Shown: positions 37,996 to 51,200, counted from the stretch's first letter. The stretch: DNA of 64,000 nucleotides from Larimichthys crocea (GCF_000972845.2 NC_040017.1:562938-626937); one strand, 5' to 3'. A program made the numbers and translations. Notes: generated from the sequence alone by a model not told the origin.

Positions 37996-39689
37996 ACATG
38001 ATAAATGTATCTCACATGTAGTAAAGCCAAAAGCTCTGTAGAGTGAAATATGTGTGTGGAGAGCGGGTGGGATATCCTTTCCAAAGCAGCAGTGTGACTG
38101 AGGCTTGCTGCCAGCAGAGTTCAGTGAGGTAGCTGCTGAGCTGGAGGATGCATAGAGGACAAATGAGGACAAATCTCTGCAAAAGTAAACTTTACAGTCG
38201 AACAGCAACAAAAGCCTGAAACTACAGTGCAGTCTTCAGACAGGGCATGAGTCATCCACACATGGAACATTTAACAACAGTAGGTCAGAGAGTTGGAGGC
38301 CTGTCAGACCTGCTATTGTAGACATCAAAATCAAAGTCCAAAATCAACCAAGTTCGTCTATGAATATAAAATTCTACCAGACCATGTGTATTCATTTTAC
38401 TGTTCTGTACTGTACTGTTTACTGATTGTGATTGTGATTGTGTCAGTCCAAGAAAGGTAGAATAGATTATTTCTTTCCAGTAGATGAATAACCTTGTCAA
38501 GCATTAAAAAAAAAAACTGATAGATGTTGTAATAGTGTGTGAGATAAGAGTTAGTGAACCCCTTGACATTATTCATAACCAAGTCTGAAGTTGCTTATTA
38601 AGATTTTTTAGTTTAAAGGTTAGTTGCTAGCATGACTCCTACTTTGCGTGTACACTATAGAGTTTGCTGCTTATTTGCTAAATAAAACTGACTTTTGTAC
38701 GATAGTGGCACCCTAATGGAACATAGTGACCTCAGTCAGACTAGCATCCGGTGCGCCCACACCCAGGTGGAGCTCCAAGCTATATTATTCATTTTAGCCA
38801 CAGAAAGACTCACTGTACTTTTATAATTGTTAATCACAATTATTACTTGTACATCATAACTATGTTGTCATTTGAAAAATGTGCTAAATGAAGGTGCTAA
38901 ACTTTAATAACAGTGCAGTTTACTGTACTTTAACGCGAGCGGTCCATTTGAAGAGCAGCTGGCGCACTTTTCAAACGCTCTGTGTCTCACTTCAGGACTG
39001 AAGTCTAGACCAAACACAACAGAGCATCAATAAGAATTCTATTTTTAGTTTTAGTGGGAAGTCAAACTGTATCTTCAGGTATGAAAAGGCAGATTATATG
39101 GCCGTGCCTCTGCTAGAACATCCTGAACAAACTAGTTTAATAACCACACTTTCTCATTACAAAGGAATATATCATCAATAGTCATTTGGCCTGGTTCCTG
39201 CTAACTAATCATTAGTCCAAGTTTAATTGTTGATTCTAAATTGCTCAGGTGTGAATATGAGAGTGATGGTTATGTGTCTATGTGTCAGCCATATGGTTAA
39301 TTGCCAACTTGTTCAGGGTGTACCCAGCCTGTTGCTCAAGGCCAGCTAGGATAGGCTCCAGCTCCCTGTGACTCTGATAAGGATAAGTGGTTACAGAAAA
39401 TGGATGGATGGAGAATGACAAGAGCCATACACAAACTGACAGGAAAGACACACGTATGCAATGTCCCAATGCACAACAGGAAGATGAGACACAGCAGTAA
39501 AACTGTGTGAATGGCACAAGATAGCAAAGAAATTAATTTTTTTGGTTTGACACCAATAACAGAACTGGCATGTGTACTAGGATTTGGTTGTTTAAAGGGG
39601 AGCATCAGAGCATTCCAAACACTTCCAACACTACTGTAGACCAGGAGGGACTCTTCATGGACGGTGTCTTTGTCAAATGGATATTTCCA

Positions 39690-40590
39690 GCAGGACACTA
39701 ATAATTAGAAAATGCTTCCAGGGACGTGAGAGTGACTTCAGAGGGAATCTCCACAGGGGAGCTGTTGATGGTCAGTGGGATTTGATTACATTTAGGTCTC
39801 GTGAAGTCAACAGTGACGTCTTGTTTTGTCCACATTGAGGGACAGGTTGTTGGTGGTATACCAGTCAGTGAGAGGTTCCACCTCCCCTCTGTATGGGGTC
39901 TTTTCATTTCCACTGATCAAACCCACCACGGTTTTATCATCAACAAACAGAGGTTTAACAGAGGTAAAAGCAAGGGTCTGAGCACGCAGCCTTGAGAGAC
40001 TCCTGTGTTCAGCACTGTGGTGTTGGAGGTCCCAATCCAGACTGACTTAAGGTCTTCCTGTCAAAAAGTCTAGGATCCAGTTGTAGAGAGTGGTGTTGAG
40101 AGCCAGGTGACTCTACTTTCCTAACAGTTGCTGTGAAATGATGGTATTAAATACAGAACTGAAGTCAATGAACAGCTTTCTGACATAGGTGTCTTTTTTG
40201 TCCAGATGTGCAAGGGCCAGGTGAAGGGTGGTGGTGACGGCATTGTCTGTGGAGCGGTTGTGATGATACACAAACTGCAGGGGGCTCAGTGAGGCTGGCA
40301 GCTAGGACATGATGTATTTCAAAACCAACCCCTTAAAGCATTGATGCTGATGGTGGGCATTGAGTGTGACCAGACAGCAGTCACTGAGACAAGAGTCTTT
40401 TTTTGGCACAGGGATAATGGTGGTGGTCTTGAAGCACGTAGGGATGACAGTGGGGTTCAGAGAGATATTGAAGATATCCATGAGGACATCAGCCAGCTGG
40501 TCTGCACATTCTCTGAGCAGATGGCCAGGTATGTTTCAATAGGTGGACACCTGGTTGGTGTCATTCAGTGTCTCAAAACCCGTTAACCTG
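39690..40590 (-). mobile_element. L2/jockey-like LINE reverse-transcriptase fragment (copy 1)
   Basis: On the minus strand the pieces read like the central reverse transcriptase of a non-LTR retrotransposon: a VPKKDS region, [18 protein letters not shown], a palm motif [12 protein letters not shown], then VDFTRPKCNQIPLTIN near the 3' side. Several stops and frameshifts separate them, so no protein is made. It lacks the endonuclease end and a clear 3' tail. Confidence 0.75.
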
Positions 40591-41177
40591 CCATAAATGA
40601 TATGTGTTCATGTCCCAGTGAAGTGGTTATGAATTTTTCTGAGCCTGTGTGCACTTGGCTGTTCTGATGGTCCAAGACAGGTTGGCTATTGCTGTTCTCA
40701 GTCCTGCTGCTTCACCTTATCTGTATCTCATATCAGTAACGTCCACACTTCTTGTGCCGCCCCTTTAAGAATGTCTAAGAGTTGTTAGGGCTGCTGCACC
40801 GTTTGTTCCTGCAGGCTTACCCCTAAAATACACTGCATGCAGAACGACTCCAGATATGTTTCAATTGTAGTCAATGTGTCAGCTCACACAGTCTCCAGTT
40901 CCACTGCGACATGGCTCCCGGCAGCCCTTTGCAACACATACGCAGAGCTTCTATTTTTCATGGACGCCAGAGCACAGCGCATAAATTCAGCACAGAGCAG
41001 ATTGTGCGGAGAAGGAAATCAGCTACAAAATACAAAATAAAAACCTGGTTGATTTTCAAAATAAAATACTGTTCACCACAGATCAAGTTTCATTACAAGA
41101 ACACATCATAATGGGCGAGGCTGACCTGAAGTCAACAGGTCAAAGGTTTTCAGGCATCTTGTCACCCCATCGACCCC

Positions 41178-41420
41178 ATGGATGAGGAGAAGTTGATTCT
41201 GGAGTTTCAAAATCAACCTATCATTTATGAAACCTCACATCCTTTTTAAAGACACTAGCAAAAAAGATGTGGCATGGAATGCCATTGCAGGAGTCGAAGA
41301 GACTACAACTGGCGATTAATGCGAGATCGTACGCATTCTTGCGACAGGTCCGGCGGTGCTGCTCCAGTGTGCGGACATTAACAAAATGTACATAGCAAGA
41401 ATGTGTGGTTGAAGAGTGTT
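41178..41420 (+). pseudogene. broken MADF-domain fragment (copy 1)
   Basis: An ATG at 41178 opens MDEEKLILEFQNQPIIYETS, then HPF and a stop. A one-base shift restores FKDTSKKDVAWNAIAGVEE. The conserved W, the Y-T-S turn and the spacing are those of a MADF (Myb/SANT-like DNA-binding) domain, found in transcription factors and as the accessory DNA-binding protein of PIF/Harbinger transposons. The frame is lost soon after. A transposon origin is likely but not shown, since no nuclease or TIR is seen. Confidence 0.5.
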
Positions 41421-42194
41421 CAGGAGCTACATGGTGCTCTGGAGCCTGCATCTGGCTCAAAATCTCCCTGCAACACTGGCACTGACGGTGCCAATCTGCC
41501 TTGAGCTATGGAGGCCTGTAATTGACACAAATAAAGTGCCATTCACACAGTTCATTAGTTCCTTAGAACAGATCCAGTCAGAAGCTCAGGTAATAATGTG
41601 TCCATGCAAATTACTGATATGACAGAGCTGCTTTGCCAGACTGGGTTTTGGCTTAAGAGTTGAAATGTGGTGCAGCACTGGTGCTTGTCAGGTTTGATAG
41701 CTAGTGATCATCAAATTTATTCAGATTTATCATATTTTACCAGGCAGTTTAAATCTTTACTGACTGGACCATTGTTTTCCTGTTGAAGTCACTGACTTGG
41801 TGTTGTCCAGGTCGAGTCAACAATCCGACTCCACTGCAGTTATGCAACAGTTATTTAGGCCTCCAGGAACTCGGTACAACTGAAGTGAGCCTGTTAGAGC
41901 TGAAGCAGGGGGCTGAGAGGCAGATGTTTGCTGTCCCTGGTTTACAAGCTGAATGCTTGGATATCCACAGGCCTATTAAGTGATAAAACTGTCAGTTCAG
42001 AGCATCTCAGACGAGCAGGGAGAGCCTGATGCTCAAGGTGTGTTCGCTTAAATGACTCAAAGGGGCTTGAGTACAATACTACCACCTGGTGGCTAAACAC
42101 AGCAAGACTCCATTACAATAGAACTGCAGAGAACAGACTGTTTGGACAGAACCACATCTGCACTGATGTATTGTTATTAGTGTGTATTAGAGAT

Positions 42195-42204
42195 NNNNNN
42201 NNNN
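42195..42204. other. assembly gap (10 N)
   Basis: Ten N bases mark a join of unknown size. The sequence right of the gap (from 42205) restarts inside material already present at 37996, which makes the join suspect. Confidence 0.98.
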
Positions 42205-43889
42205 ACATGATAAATGTATCTCACATGTAGTAAAGCCAAAAGCTCTGTAGAGTGAAATATGTGTGTGGAGAGCGGGTGGGATATCCTTTCCAAAGCAGCA
42301 GTGTGACTGAGGCTTGCTGCCAGCAGAGTTCAGTGAGGTAGCTGCTGAGCTGGAGGATGCATAGAGGACAAATGAGGACAAATCTCTGCAAAAGTAAACT
42401 TTACAGTCGAACAGCAACAAAAGCCTGAAACTACAGTGCAGTCTTCAGACAGGGCATGAGTCATCCACACATGGAACATTTAACAAACGTAGGTCAGAGA
42501 GTTGGAGGCCTGTCAGACCTGCTATTGTAGACATCAAATCAAAGTCCAAAATCACCAAGTTCGTCTATGAATATAAAATTCTACCAGACCATGTGTATTC
42601 ATTTTACTGTTCTGTACTGTACCGTTTACTGATTGTGATTGTGATTGTGTCAGTCCAAGAAAGGTAGAATAGTTATTTCTTTCCAGTAGATGATAACTTG
42701 TCAAGCATTAAAAAAAAAAACTGATAGATGTTGTAATAGTGTGTAGATAAGAGTTAGTGAACCCCTTGACATTATTCATAACCAAGTCTGAAGTTGCTTT
42801 TAAGATTTTTTAGTTTAAAGGTTAGTTGCTAGCATGACTCCTACTTGCGTGTACACTATAGAGTTTGCTGCTTATTTGCTAAATAAAACTGACTTTTGTC
42901 GTAGTGGCACCCTAATGGAACATAGTGACCTCAGTCAGACTAGCATCCGGTGCGCCCACACCCAGGTGAGCTCCAAGCTATATTATTCATTTTAGCCACA
43001 GAAGACTCACTGTACTTTTATAATTGTTAATCACAATTATTACTTGTACATCATAACTATGTTGTCATTTGAAAAATGTGCTAAATGAAGGTGCTAAACT
43101 TTAATAACAGTGCAGTTTACTGTACTTTAACGCGACGGTCCATTTGAAGAGCAGCTGGCGCACTTTTCAAACGCTCTGTGTCTCACTTCAGGACTGAAGT
43201 CTAGACCAAACACAACAGAGCATCAATAAGAATTCTATTTTTAGTTTTAGTGGGAAGTCAAACTGTATCTTCAGGTATGAAAAGGCATTATATGGCCGTG
43301 CCTCTGCAGAAACATCCTGAACAAACTAGTTTAATAACCACACACTTTCTCTACAAAGGAATATCATCAATAGTCATTTGGCCTGGTTCCTGCTAACTAA
43401 TCTTAGTCCAAGTTTAATTGTTGATTCTAAATTGCTCAGGTGTGAATATGAGAGTGATGGTTATGTGTCTATGTGTCAGCCATATGGTTAATTGCCAACT
43501 GTTCAGGGTGTACCCAGCCTGTTGCTCAAGGCCAGCTAGGTAGGCTCCCGCTCCCTGTGACTCTGATAAGGATAAGTGGTTACAGAAAAATGGATGAATG
43601 GAGATGACAAGAGCCATACACAAACTGACAGGAAAGACACACGTATGCAATGTCCCAATGCACAACAGGAAGATGAGACACCGCAGTAAAACTGTGTGAA
43701 TGGCACAAGATAGCAAAGAAATTAATTTTTTTGGTTTGACACCAATAACAGAACTGGCATGTGTACTAGGATTTGGTTGTTTAAAGGGAGCATCAGAGCA
43801 TCCAACACTTCCAACACTACTGTAGACCGGAGGGACTCTTCATGGACGGTGTCTTTGTCAAATGGTATTTTCCAGCAGGACACTATAAT

Positions 43890-44755
43890 TAGAAAATGCT
43901 TCCAGGGACGTGAGAGTGACTTCAGAGGGAATCTCCACAGGGGAGCTGTTGATGGTCAGTGGGATTTGATTACATTTAGGTCTCGTGAAGTCAACAGTGA
44001 CGTCTTGTTTTGTCCACATTGAGGGACAGGTGTTGGTGGTATACCAGTCAGTGAGAGGTTCCACCTCCCCTCTGTATGGGGTCTTTTCATTTCCACTGAT
44101 CAAACCCACCACGGTTTTATCATCAACAAACAGGGTTTACAGAGGTAAAAGCAAGGGTCTGAGCACGCAGCCTTGAGAGACTCCTGTGTTCAGCACTTGG
44201 TGTTGGAGGTCCCAATCCAGACTGACTTAAGGTCTTCCTGTCAAAAAGTCTGGATCCAGTTGTAGAGAGTGGTGTTGAGAGCCAGGTGACTCTACTTTCC
44301 TAACAGTTGCTGTGAAATGATGGTATTAAATACAGAACTGAAGTCAATGAACAGCTTTCTGACATAGGTGTCTTTTTTGTCCAGATGTGCAAGGGCCAGG
44401 TGAAGGTGGTGGTGACGGCATTGTCTGTGGAGCGGTTGTGATGATACACAAACTGCAGGGGCTCAGTGAGGCTGGCCGCTAGGACATGATGTATTTCAAA
44501 AACCAACCCCTTAAAGCATTGATGCTGATGGTGGGCATTGAGTGTGACCAGACAGCGTCACTGAGACAAGAGTCTTTTTTTGGCACAGGGATAATGGTGG
44601 TGGTCTTGAAGCACGTAGGGATGACAGTGGGGTTCAGAGGATATTGAAGATATCCATGAGGACATCAGCCAGCTGGTCTGCACATTCTCTGAGCAGATGG
44701 CCAGGTATGTTTCAATAGGTGGACACCTGGTTGGTGTCATTCAGTGTCTCAAAAC
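43890..44755 (-). mobile_element. L2/jockey-like LINE fragment (copy 2)
   Basis: Second copy of the fragment at 39690-40590, with the same reverse-transcriptase motifs but extra single-base gaps. It should not be counted as an independent insertion. Confidence 0.7.
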
Positions 44756-45339
44756 CGTTAACCTGCCATAATGATATGTGTTCATGTCCCAGTGAAGTGG
44801 TTATGAATTTTTCTGAGCCTGTGTGCACTTGGCTGTTCGATGGTCCAAGACAGGTTGGCTATTGCTGTTCTCAGTCCTGCTGCTTCACCTTATCTGTATC
44901 TCATATCAGTAACGTCCACACTTCTGTGCCGCCCCTTTAAGAATGTCTAAGAGTTGTTAGGGCTGCTGCCCCGTTTGTTCCTGCAGGCACCCCTAAAATA
45001 CCATGCATGCAGAACGACTCCAGATTGTTTCAATTGTAGTCAATGTGTCAGCTCACACAGTCTCAGTTCCACTGCGACTGGCTCCGGCAGCCTTTGCAAC
45101 CATACGCAGAGCTTCTATTTTTCATGGACGCCAGAGCACAGCGCATAATTCAGCACAGAGCAGATTGTGCGGAGAGGAAATCAGCTACAAAATACAAAAT
45201 AAAAACCTGGTTGATTTTCAAAATAAATACTGTTCACCACAGATCAAGTTTCATTACAAGAAACACATCATAATGGGCGAGGCTGACCTGAATCAACAGG
45301 TCAAAGGTTTTCAGGCATCTTGTCACCCCATCGACCCCA

Positions 45340-45565
45340 TGGATGAGGAGAAGTTGTTCTGGAGTTTCAAAATCAACCTATCATTTTGAAACCTCACATC
45401 CTTTTTAAAGACACTGCAAAAAAGATGTGGCATGGAATGCCATTGCAGGAGTCGAGAGACTACAACTGGCGATTAATGCGAGATCGTACGCATTCTTTGC
45501 GACAGGTCCGGCGGTGCTGCTCCAGTGTGCGACATTAACAAAATGTACATAGCAAGAATGTGTGG
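45340..45565 (+). pseudogene. broken MADF-domain fragment (copy 2)
   Basis: Counterpart of 41178-41420. The ATGGATGAGGAGAAG start is kept, but a missing base right after it (agttgttctgg for agttgattctgg) breaks the frame earlier than in copy 1. Confidence 0.45.
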
Positions 45566-46433
45566 TTGAAGGTGTTCAGGAGCTACATGGTGCTCTGGAG
45601 CCTGCATCTGGCTCAAAATCTCCTGCAACACTGGCACTGACGGTGCCAATCTGCCTTGAGCTATGGAGCCTGTAATTGACACAAATAAAGTGCCATTCAC
45701 ACAGTTCATTAGTTCCTTAGAACAGATCCAGTCAGAAGCTCAGTAATAATGTGTCCATGCAAATTACTGATATGACAGACTGCTTGCCAGACTGGGTTTT
45801 GGCTTAAGAGTTGAAATGTGGTGCAGCACTGGTGCTTGTCAGGTTTGATAGCTAGTGATCATCAAATTTATTCAGATTTATCATATTTTACCAGGCAGTT
45901 TAAATCTTTACTGACTGGACCATTGTTTTCCTGTTGAAGTCACGGACATGGTGTTGTCCAGGTCGAGTCAACAATCCGACTCCACTGCAGTTATGCAACA
46001 GTTATTTAGGCCTCCAGGAACTCGGTACAACTGAAGTGAGCCTGTTAGAGCTGAGCAGGGTGCTGAGAGGCAGCTGTTTCCTGTCCCTGGTTTACAAGCT
46101 GAATGCTTGGATATCCACAGGCCTATTAAGTGATAAAACTGTCAGTTCAGAGCCTGACAGAGCATCTCGGATAAGCAGGGGAGCCTGATGCTAATTAGGG
46201 GGCTAACTTAAATGACTCAAAAGGGCTTGGGTACCCAGATTACAAAATGACTGACTGAAACCCATTATATTAGTCATGATGTGCTATAACTGTTGGGATG
46301 CTGATGAGAATTTGTCTGTCCTTTTACTATCACAAATCTTTTACACTAACAGAACAAAGTCTATAATTTGGATCGTACTGGATTAAGTCAGGTTTCTAGT
46401 GTAAGTCAGTGTAGATAAGATTGTTTTTAATAG

Positions 46434-46443
46434 GGAAAAAAAA

Positions 46444-46483
<40 letters not shown>

Positions 46484-46486
46484 TAA
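46434..46486. repeat. poly-A followed by (TA)n
   Basis: About 26 A and then about 12 TA units, a common product of slippage at a retroposon tail. Confidence 0.9.
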
Positions 46487-46861
46487 ATATATTGTGAGCC
46501 ATTATTGGTCTTTTTATAGTTATGTGCTGCCACCTGGTGTCCATATGTTGTTAATGGTCTCATATTGTCACAGCTGAATGAACTCATATGAGACTGTAAC
46601 AAGTGTGACAGACAGGACCATGTTAACACATTATTATACAGTCCAACAGCTTTGATACAGAGCAGGTTTTAAAGACAGCTGAAGTTCTTTTTTTTTGTTT
46701 CTTTTGTTGTCGATCAAGTTACTTTACTTTATGAGTTTGAGCTTGTTTCAGGGCTTGCAGACACACACTCTCTCTCTCTATATAGCAGTGTTTCATGTTA
46801 TTCATATCATTCATTCATATTTTAAATTGTAGTTATTTTAATTCTTTATCCTTATTCTTTA

Positions 46862-47275
46862 TATTAATTGTTTGTCTTTGACTAGGTGCCACAATATCTC
46901 AACACTGTGGTGACTGGAGTTGAAGAGACCTATTGCTGCCTTCATAGACATAATAGATAGCTTGTTGTTGACGTTCCAATCTGCATAAACAGACATCTGT
47001 GTCTCCAGACTAGAATATGCTGACAATAACACCTGCATGACTAATTCTGGGCGTATAGTATTTGTGGTGTTATCTTGGGGTTTAAAGTCTATCCACCAGG
47101 ATGAGTTGGGCAGAATGTGAGACCGACTCAGGCACTTCTGATGAACTTTGAGAGTGTCTCTAATTTTCCTTGGCCAAGCGTCAGTAAATAATACAGCATA
47201 ACACATCAGAGGCTCCTGAACACTTTCTTCCTTCCTGACCTCACCATTGACCTTTGACTTCAGCAATTTCTTCAC
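46862..47275 (-). other. 138-codon open, coding-like frame; part of a dispersed sequence
   Basis: Minus strand, open for 138 codons up to TAA at 46862, without an ATG at its 5' end (the first codon of the open frame is GTG). It includes LMCYAVLFTDAWPRKIRDT, SHILPNSSWWIDFKPQDN and VEILWHLVKDKQLI. The composition is that of a folded protein, with several Trp and Cys and no low complexity. Similar nucleotide sequence at 8985-9175 covers its C-terminal third, so this is a dispersed element or a gene fragment copied at least once. I do not recognise the family. It could be an exon of a real gene or a relic of a mobile element. Confidence 0.4.
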
Positions 47276-47633
47276 AACACTTATAAAACGTGATCATTTT
47301 ATTACTTTTTGTAGACTAAAAGTCTCTTCCAACAACGAGACTCTTAAATAAAATCAAATTCATTCTTTTTTTCTTTTCATGTTTTAGTCCTTTAAAAACA
47401 TCTATTTATAAAGCGTACATGTTTAAATTGGTTTACAGGCTGTTCTCCATTTAGTCTGGAAGGGACCTCCATCATATCAGAAACAGATGATATGATGGGC
47501 TGATGACCAACATCAGTGTTTCAGTTTTTAATTTCAGCCTTCAAGAGAAGTATTTGTCAAAAAAGTAGGTCTTCAAATTGTAATAATAAATGGTGCAAAA
47601 TAAAATGGAAGCTCATAATATATGAACCAATCT

Positions 47634-47639
47634 TTTATT
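47634..47639 (-). terminator. candidate polyadenylation signal of the ALDH3 gene at 48276-55135
   Basis: AATAAA on the minus strand, about 640 bases downstream of the stop codon at 48276. It would give a 3' UTR of roughly 650 bases. Other AT-rich hexamers occur, so the site is only a candidate. Confidence 0.4.
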
Positions 47640-48275
47640 GTGGAACAGCACTAGCAAATTACATACATGTTTTATCTGTATAATATTATAATTAGACTGC
47701 AGGTTCCTTCGTTCATCACGAAATTACGGAAAATGTGTGAATGAGTGTAAACCTCCAATAGTGAAGAATTCAGGACAGCACAGGTGTGTTTGTGGTCAGT
47801 GTTTAACCATGTTTGTCTCATTGCTGACGACATCTGATGTGAAATAGACACACAGCAAATAAAGGTTAGTTCAAGGGGTTATTGTGTTTTTATCTATAAA
47901 ATATCTGAATAAAAAAACAGGATTCAAAGTGTGTTCAGACAAGTTCTTAAAGAAAACTTCAGCGTTTTTCAGCCTGGACCCTCTTTTCCCATGTTCTTGT
48001 GTCTAACACACATCAGTTTGAACTTACCAAAATCACACAATAAGCAGTAGACACCGACTTTTAATAACAATCTGAGCCATCCACTTGGATGCGATGGTCT
48101 GCAAATGCCCTAAAGACACTCTCCCAAAGACACTCTTTGTCCCTTTACTGAGACACAAAAATATGGGAAAACGGGGCCCAGGTTGAAAAAAACAGATTTT
48201 CCCTTCAACACTGAAATCACTGCAGCAGGCACTTTTTCTTCATTGGATAGATTTTAGAAGGAAGTTTCAGTGTCT

Positions 48276-51200
48276 CTAGTTATAAAAACCTCTCCAGTAC
48301 CAGCAGGTGCAGTTGAGGCCTGAAGCTATGAGCAGGATGACCAGCAGGGTGATGAACAGGCCTATGCCGATCACGGTGGCAACGACGGCCCAGATGAACG
48401 TCCTCCTGGACATGTCAATCAGAGGTGACCTGAGGGCCATCTTCACCCTGCGTGCCCGCCGGCGGTCCTGAGGAGGGTACCGGGCCAGGTTGACGCTCTC
48501 CATGCCCAGAGAGCGGACCAGACACGCCCTCTGGTGGCTCAGCTGGTCAAAGCTGTGTTTACCATGGTAGCGGCCCATACCACTCTGACCTGGAGGGGTC
48601 ACAAACAAGTGTACAGTCATGTCATGAAAAACTGCAACTGTAAAAACAAAATTTTCGACTACATGAGGTGGGCTGGCTGTGGCTCAGAGGTAGAGCGGGA
48701 CGCCCCCCATCAGATATAGTGTAAAAGAGCAGTGGAATGGAGTGGTCGGAAGACTAGAAAGGAGATATAGTACAGTCCATTTACCATGAGGTAACTGTAT
48801 GTGTGTTTTTATATGTAAATACAGCCTAAAACTGCATTAATCATCATCATCCAGAGTTTTTTTAGTGTCTTTCAGCTCATTGTTTTGCTCCTACAAAAAT
48901 TTGTGTTTTGGCTGACTCTCACTGCTCTCATCACTGTCATTAAAAAGCTCTGATAAACTCATTGTACTATGTCAAACAGATAACAAGCAGACAAAGTTAG
49001 CAATGATTCCATGAATATTAAAGTTGTGTTTACAGCTTGTTTCACTACACCAGTGTCCACAGAAAAGCCATTACAAGCTAAATCTGACAGATGAAAAGAA
49101 AATGCAAATCTGTTTCCATCTCCAGATGTTTCCCTGAATATTCTAAAATGGCATTAACTGAGCTGGTGACTCATTGGCACATCACTTGTTGTTATGCTGT
49201 TTCCAAATCTGTATAATCTGGAATAATATAATTTGAGTCTTACCAACACCACCAAACGGGAGAGAGTTGAGTGTGTAGTGCATCAGAACATCATTGACTG
49301 TCACTCCTCCACTTGTGGTCTCCTCAATCATCTTTTTTATTGCCTGAGAGAGACAAAGAAGAAAAATAAAGAAGAATATCAAACACTGAAAGATGTTCTA
49401 AACCTCCTCACTCCTGTCGTTTCCTCTCACCTTCTTATCAGAGCAGAAGATGTAAAGGGCAAGTGGTTTCTCTCGCTCATTGACGAAGCGGATGGCATCC
49501 TCCATGTCACTCACAGTCACTATGGGTAGCAGGGGGCCAAAGATCTCCTCCTGCATCAGCCTGGAGTGAGGGGGCACGTCCTTCAGCACTGTTGGGGCTG
49601 CATGCACGACATCAATGTTAATTAAACAGAGATAAAGATTATGACACAGTACTCTGACTTCTTCACCATCTCGCTGTGTCTTCATACCAATGTAGCGCTG
49701 CGAGGCGTCACTTTGTCCTCCCACCACGGGAGTGTAACCTTCCATCAGGCTCATGACTCTGTTGAAATGACGCTGGTTGACGATTCGGCCATAGTCTGGG
49801 GAACATTTAGGATCAGCGCCGTAAAATTCCTGCGGTGGATCAAAACATCTTGATGAAACTCCAGACTGTGTAGTTTTATCTACAGTGAGATGTGAATTCA
49901 GACAAGTTTAAAGGACGTACCAGCAGAGTTTGTCGGATGCATTCCACCACTCGGCCTTGGATGCAGGGTTCACACAGGATGTAGTCTGGGGCGATGCATG
50001 TTTGACCACAGTTGACGAACTTTCCCCATGTGATACGACTGCACACAGACCAGGTATTTCAGTGGTTTAAACCTTTGAGGAAGTTACATTCAGGTACTTT
50101 CATGCATGTGTTGCTCTACAAAAGAACACCAAACAATTTCTAACAGAAGTGTGCTTACATTTACGTTGTTTTCCACCTTCAAAAAACAACTATGTTTTAA
50201 GTTTTACCATTGCGTTCCTGCCTTCCAGGCAGCTGCTGGTTTAATGGTATCTAGCGGTGTAGTTTGCAACACCCATGTCTCATCCTCATCTCAGTCAGTT
50301 CTTTGTTTGTCTGTTCTGGGCTACTGTAGAAACATTATGGTTCAACAGGACCTGTGGAAGTGACCCCTGACACACGGGACCTTTAAGTTAGTTAGTTATT
50401 ACGCTGTCACCTGTTCTGATTGGTTTTGGGTCTATCCAGTTGCATCCAGAGGTATTTTGGTATGTACCCCTTGGAAATAAACCGAAAGGTTCCAGAGAAT
50501 GCCAGGCTGAGCCTTTTGTACTTAACAACTCAAATATTCAAAAAACATCAACATGGTCCTTTACTTGCAGAGTACCAAAATCAACTATCTCTGTGGTTAA
50601 GGTGTTGAACCTCCACAGATCACCAAAGTCATCAAGTACACAGTGCTGTATTCTTTATGAACCCCTCAGAGCCCTGTACGATTTATTTAGCTGTGTGTGT
50701 GTGTGTTTTATACTCCGATGAGTGATGTGTTACCGGCAGGCGATTCTGATGTCACAGTCCTTGTCGATGTAGCAGGGGCTCTTCCCTCCCAGCTCCAGGG
50801 TCACCGGGGTGAGGTGGCGAGCTGCAGCCTCCATCACCACTTTACCCACTGTGCTCCCCCCTGTGTAGAAGATGTGGTCAAACCTGAGCCTCAGCAGCTC
50901 CTGGGTCTCTGGCACTCCACCTGTCACTACTGGGTACAGGTCCTGGAAATAAACAGCAAACATCCAACAGAATAAAATCAACTACATGAGGTACCTGACA
51001 AACATATCAAGTATGTTTGAAAATGATGTTCCTGACATGTTCAAGATGACGTTAGCACTTAGAAAGAATGAGTCACTGCTGATGGAGGGAGTCCCCTCGC
51101 ACACAGAGGCCCTTTTGACCTTGCTGTCAAACATATCTGTGATGGGCTGAACTGTGTTGGCACAAAGCTTTGACGTTACAGCAGCTTGGAGCATTATTAC

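Larger units (their letters stand above)
37996..42075. repeat. 4-kb duplicated block, copy 1
   Basis: From 'acatgataaatgtatctcac' (37996) to about 42075 this sequence is repeated almost exactly at 42205-46235, in the same orientation and order. It contains a dispersed teleost repeat (39195-39410), an L2/jockey-like reverse-transcriptase fragment (39690-40590, minus), a MADF-domain fragment (41178-41420, plus) and unique-looking flanks. After 42075 the two copies part. This copy appears to be the better sequence. Confidence 0.9.
42205..46235. repeat. 4-kb duplicated block, copy 2, with many single-base losses
   Basis: Matches copy 1 in order and orientation. From 42205 to about 45775 it lacks single bases relative to copy 1 roughly every few tens of bases, often in short runs (for example tactttgcg versus tacttgcg, gtacgatag versus gtcgtag). 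Beyond about 45780 the deletions stop and the remaining differences are substitutions and one roughly 10-base insertion, as between alleles or paralogs. The losses break every frame that copy 1 keeps. Confidence 0.9.

Noticed and set aside
48665..48730. Possible tRNA gene
   Set aside because: Only the head region with an A-box-like sequence is present; it is part of a SINE-like dispersed family, with no complete cloverleaf.
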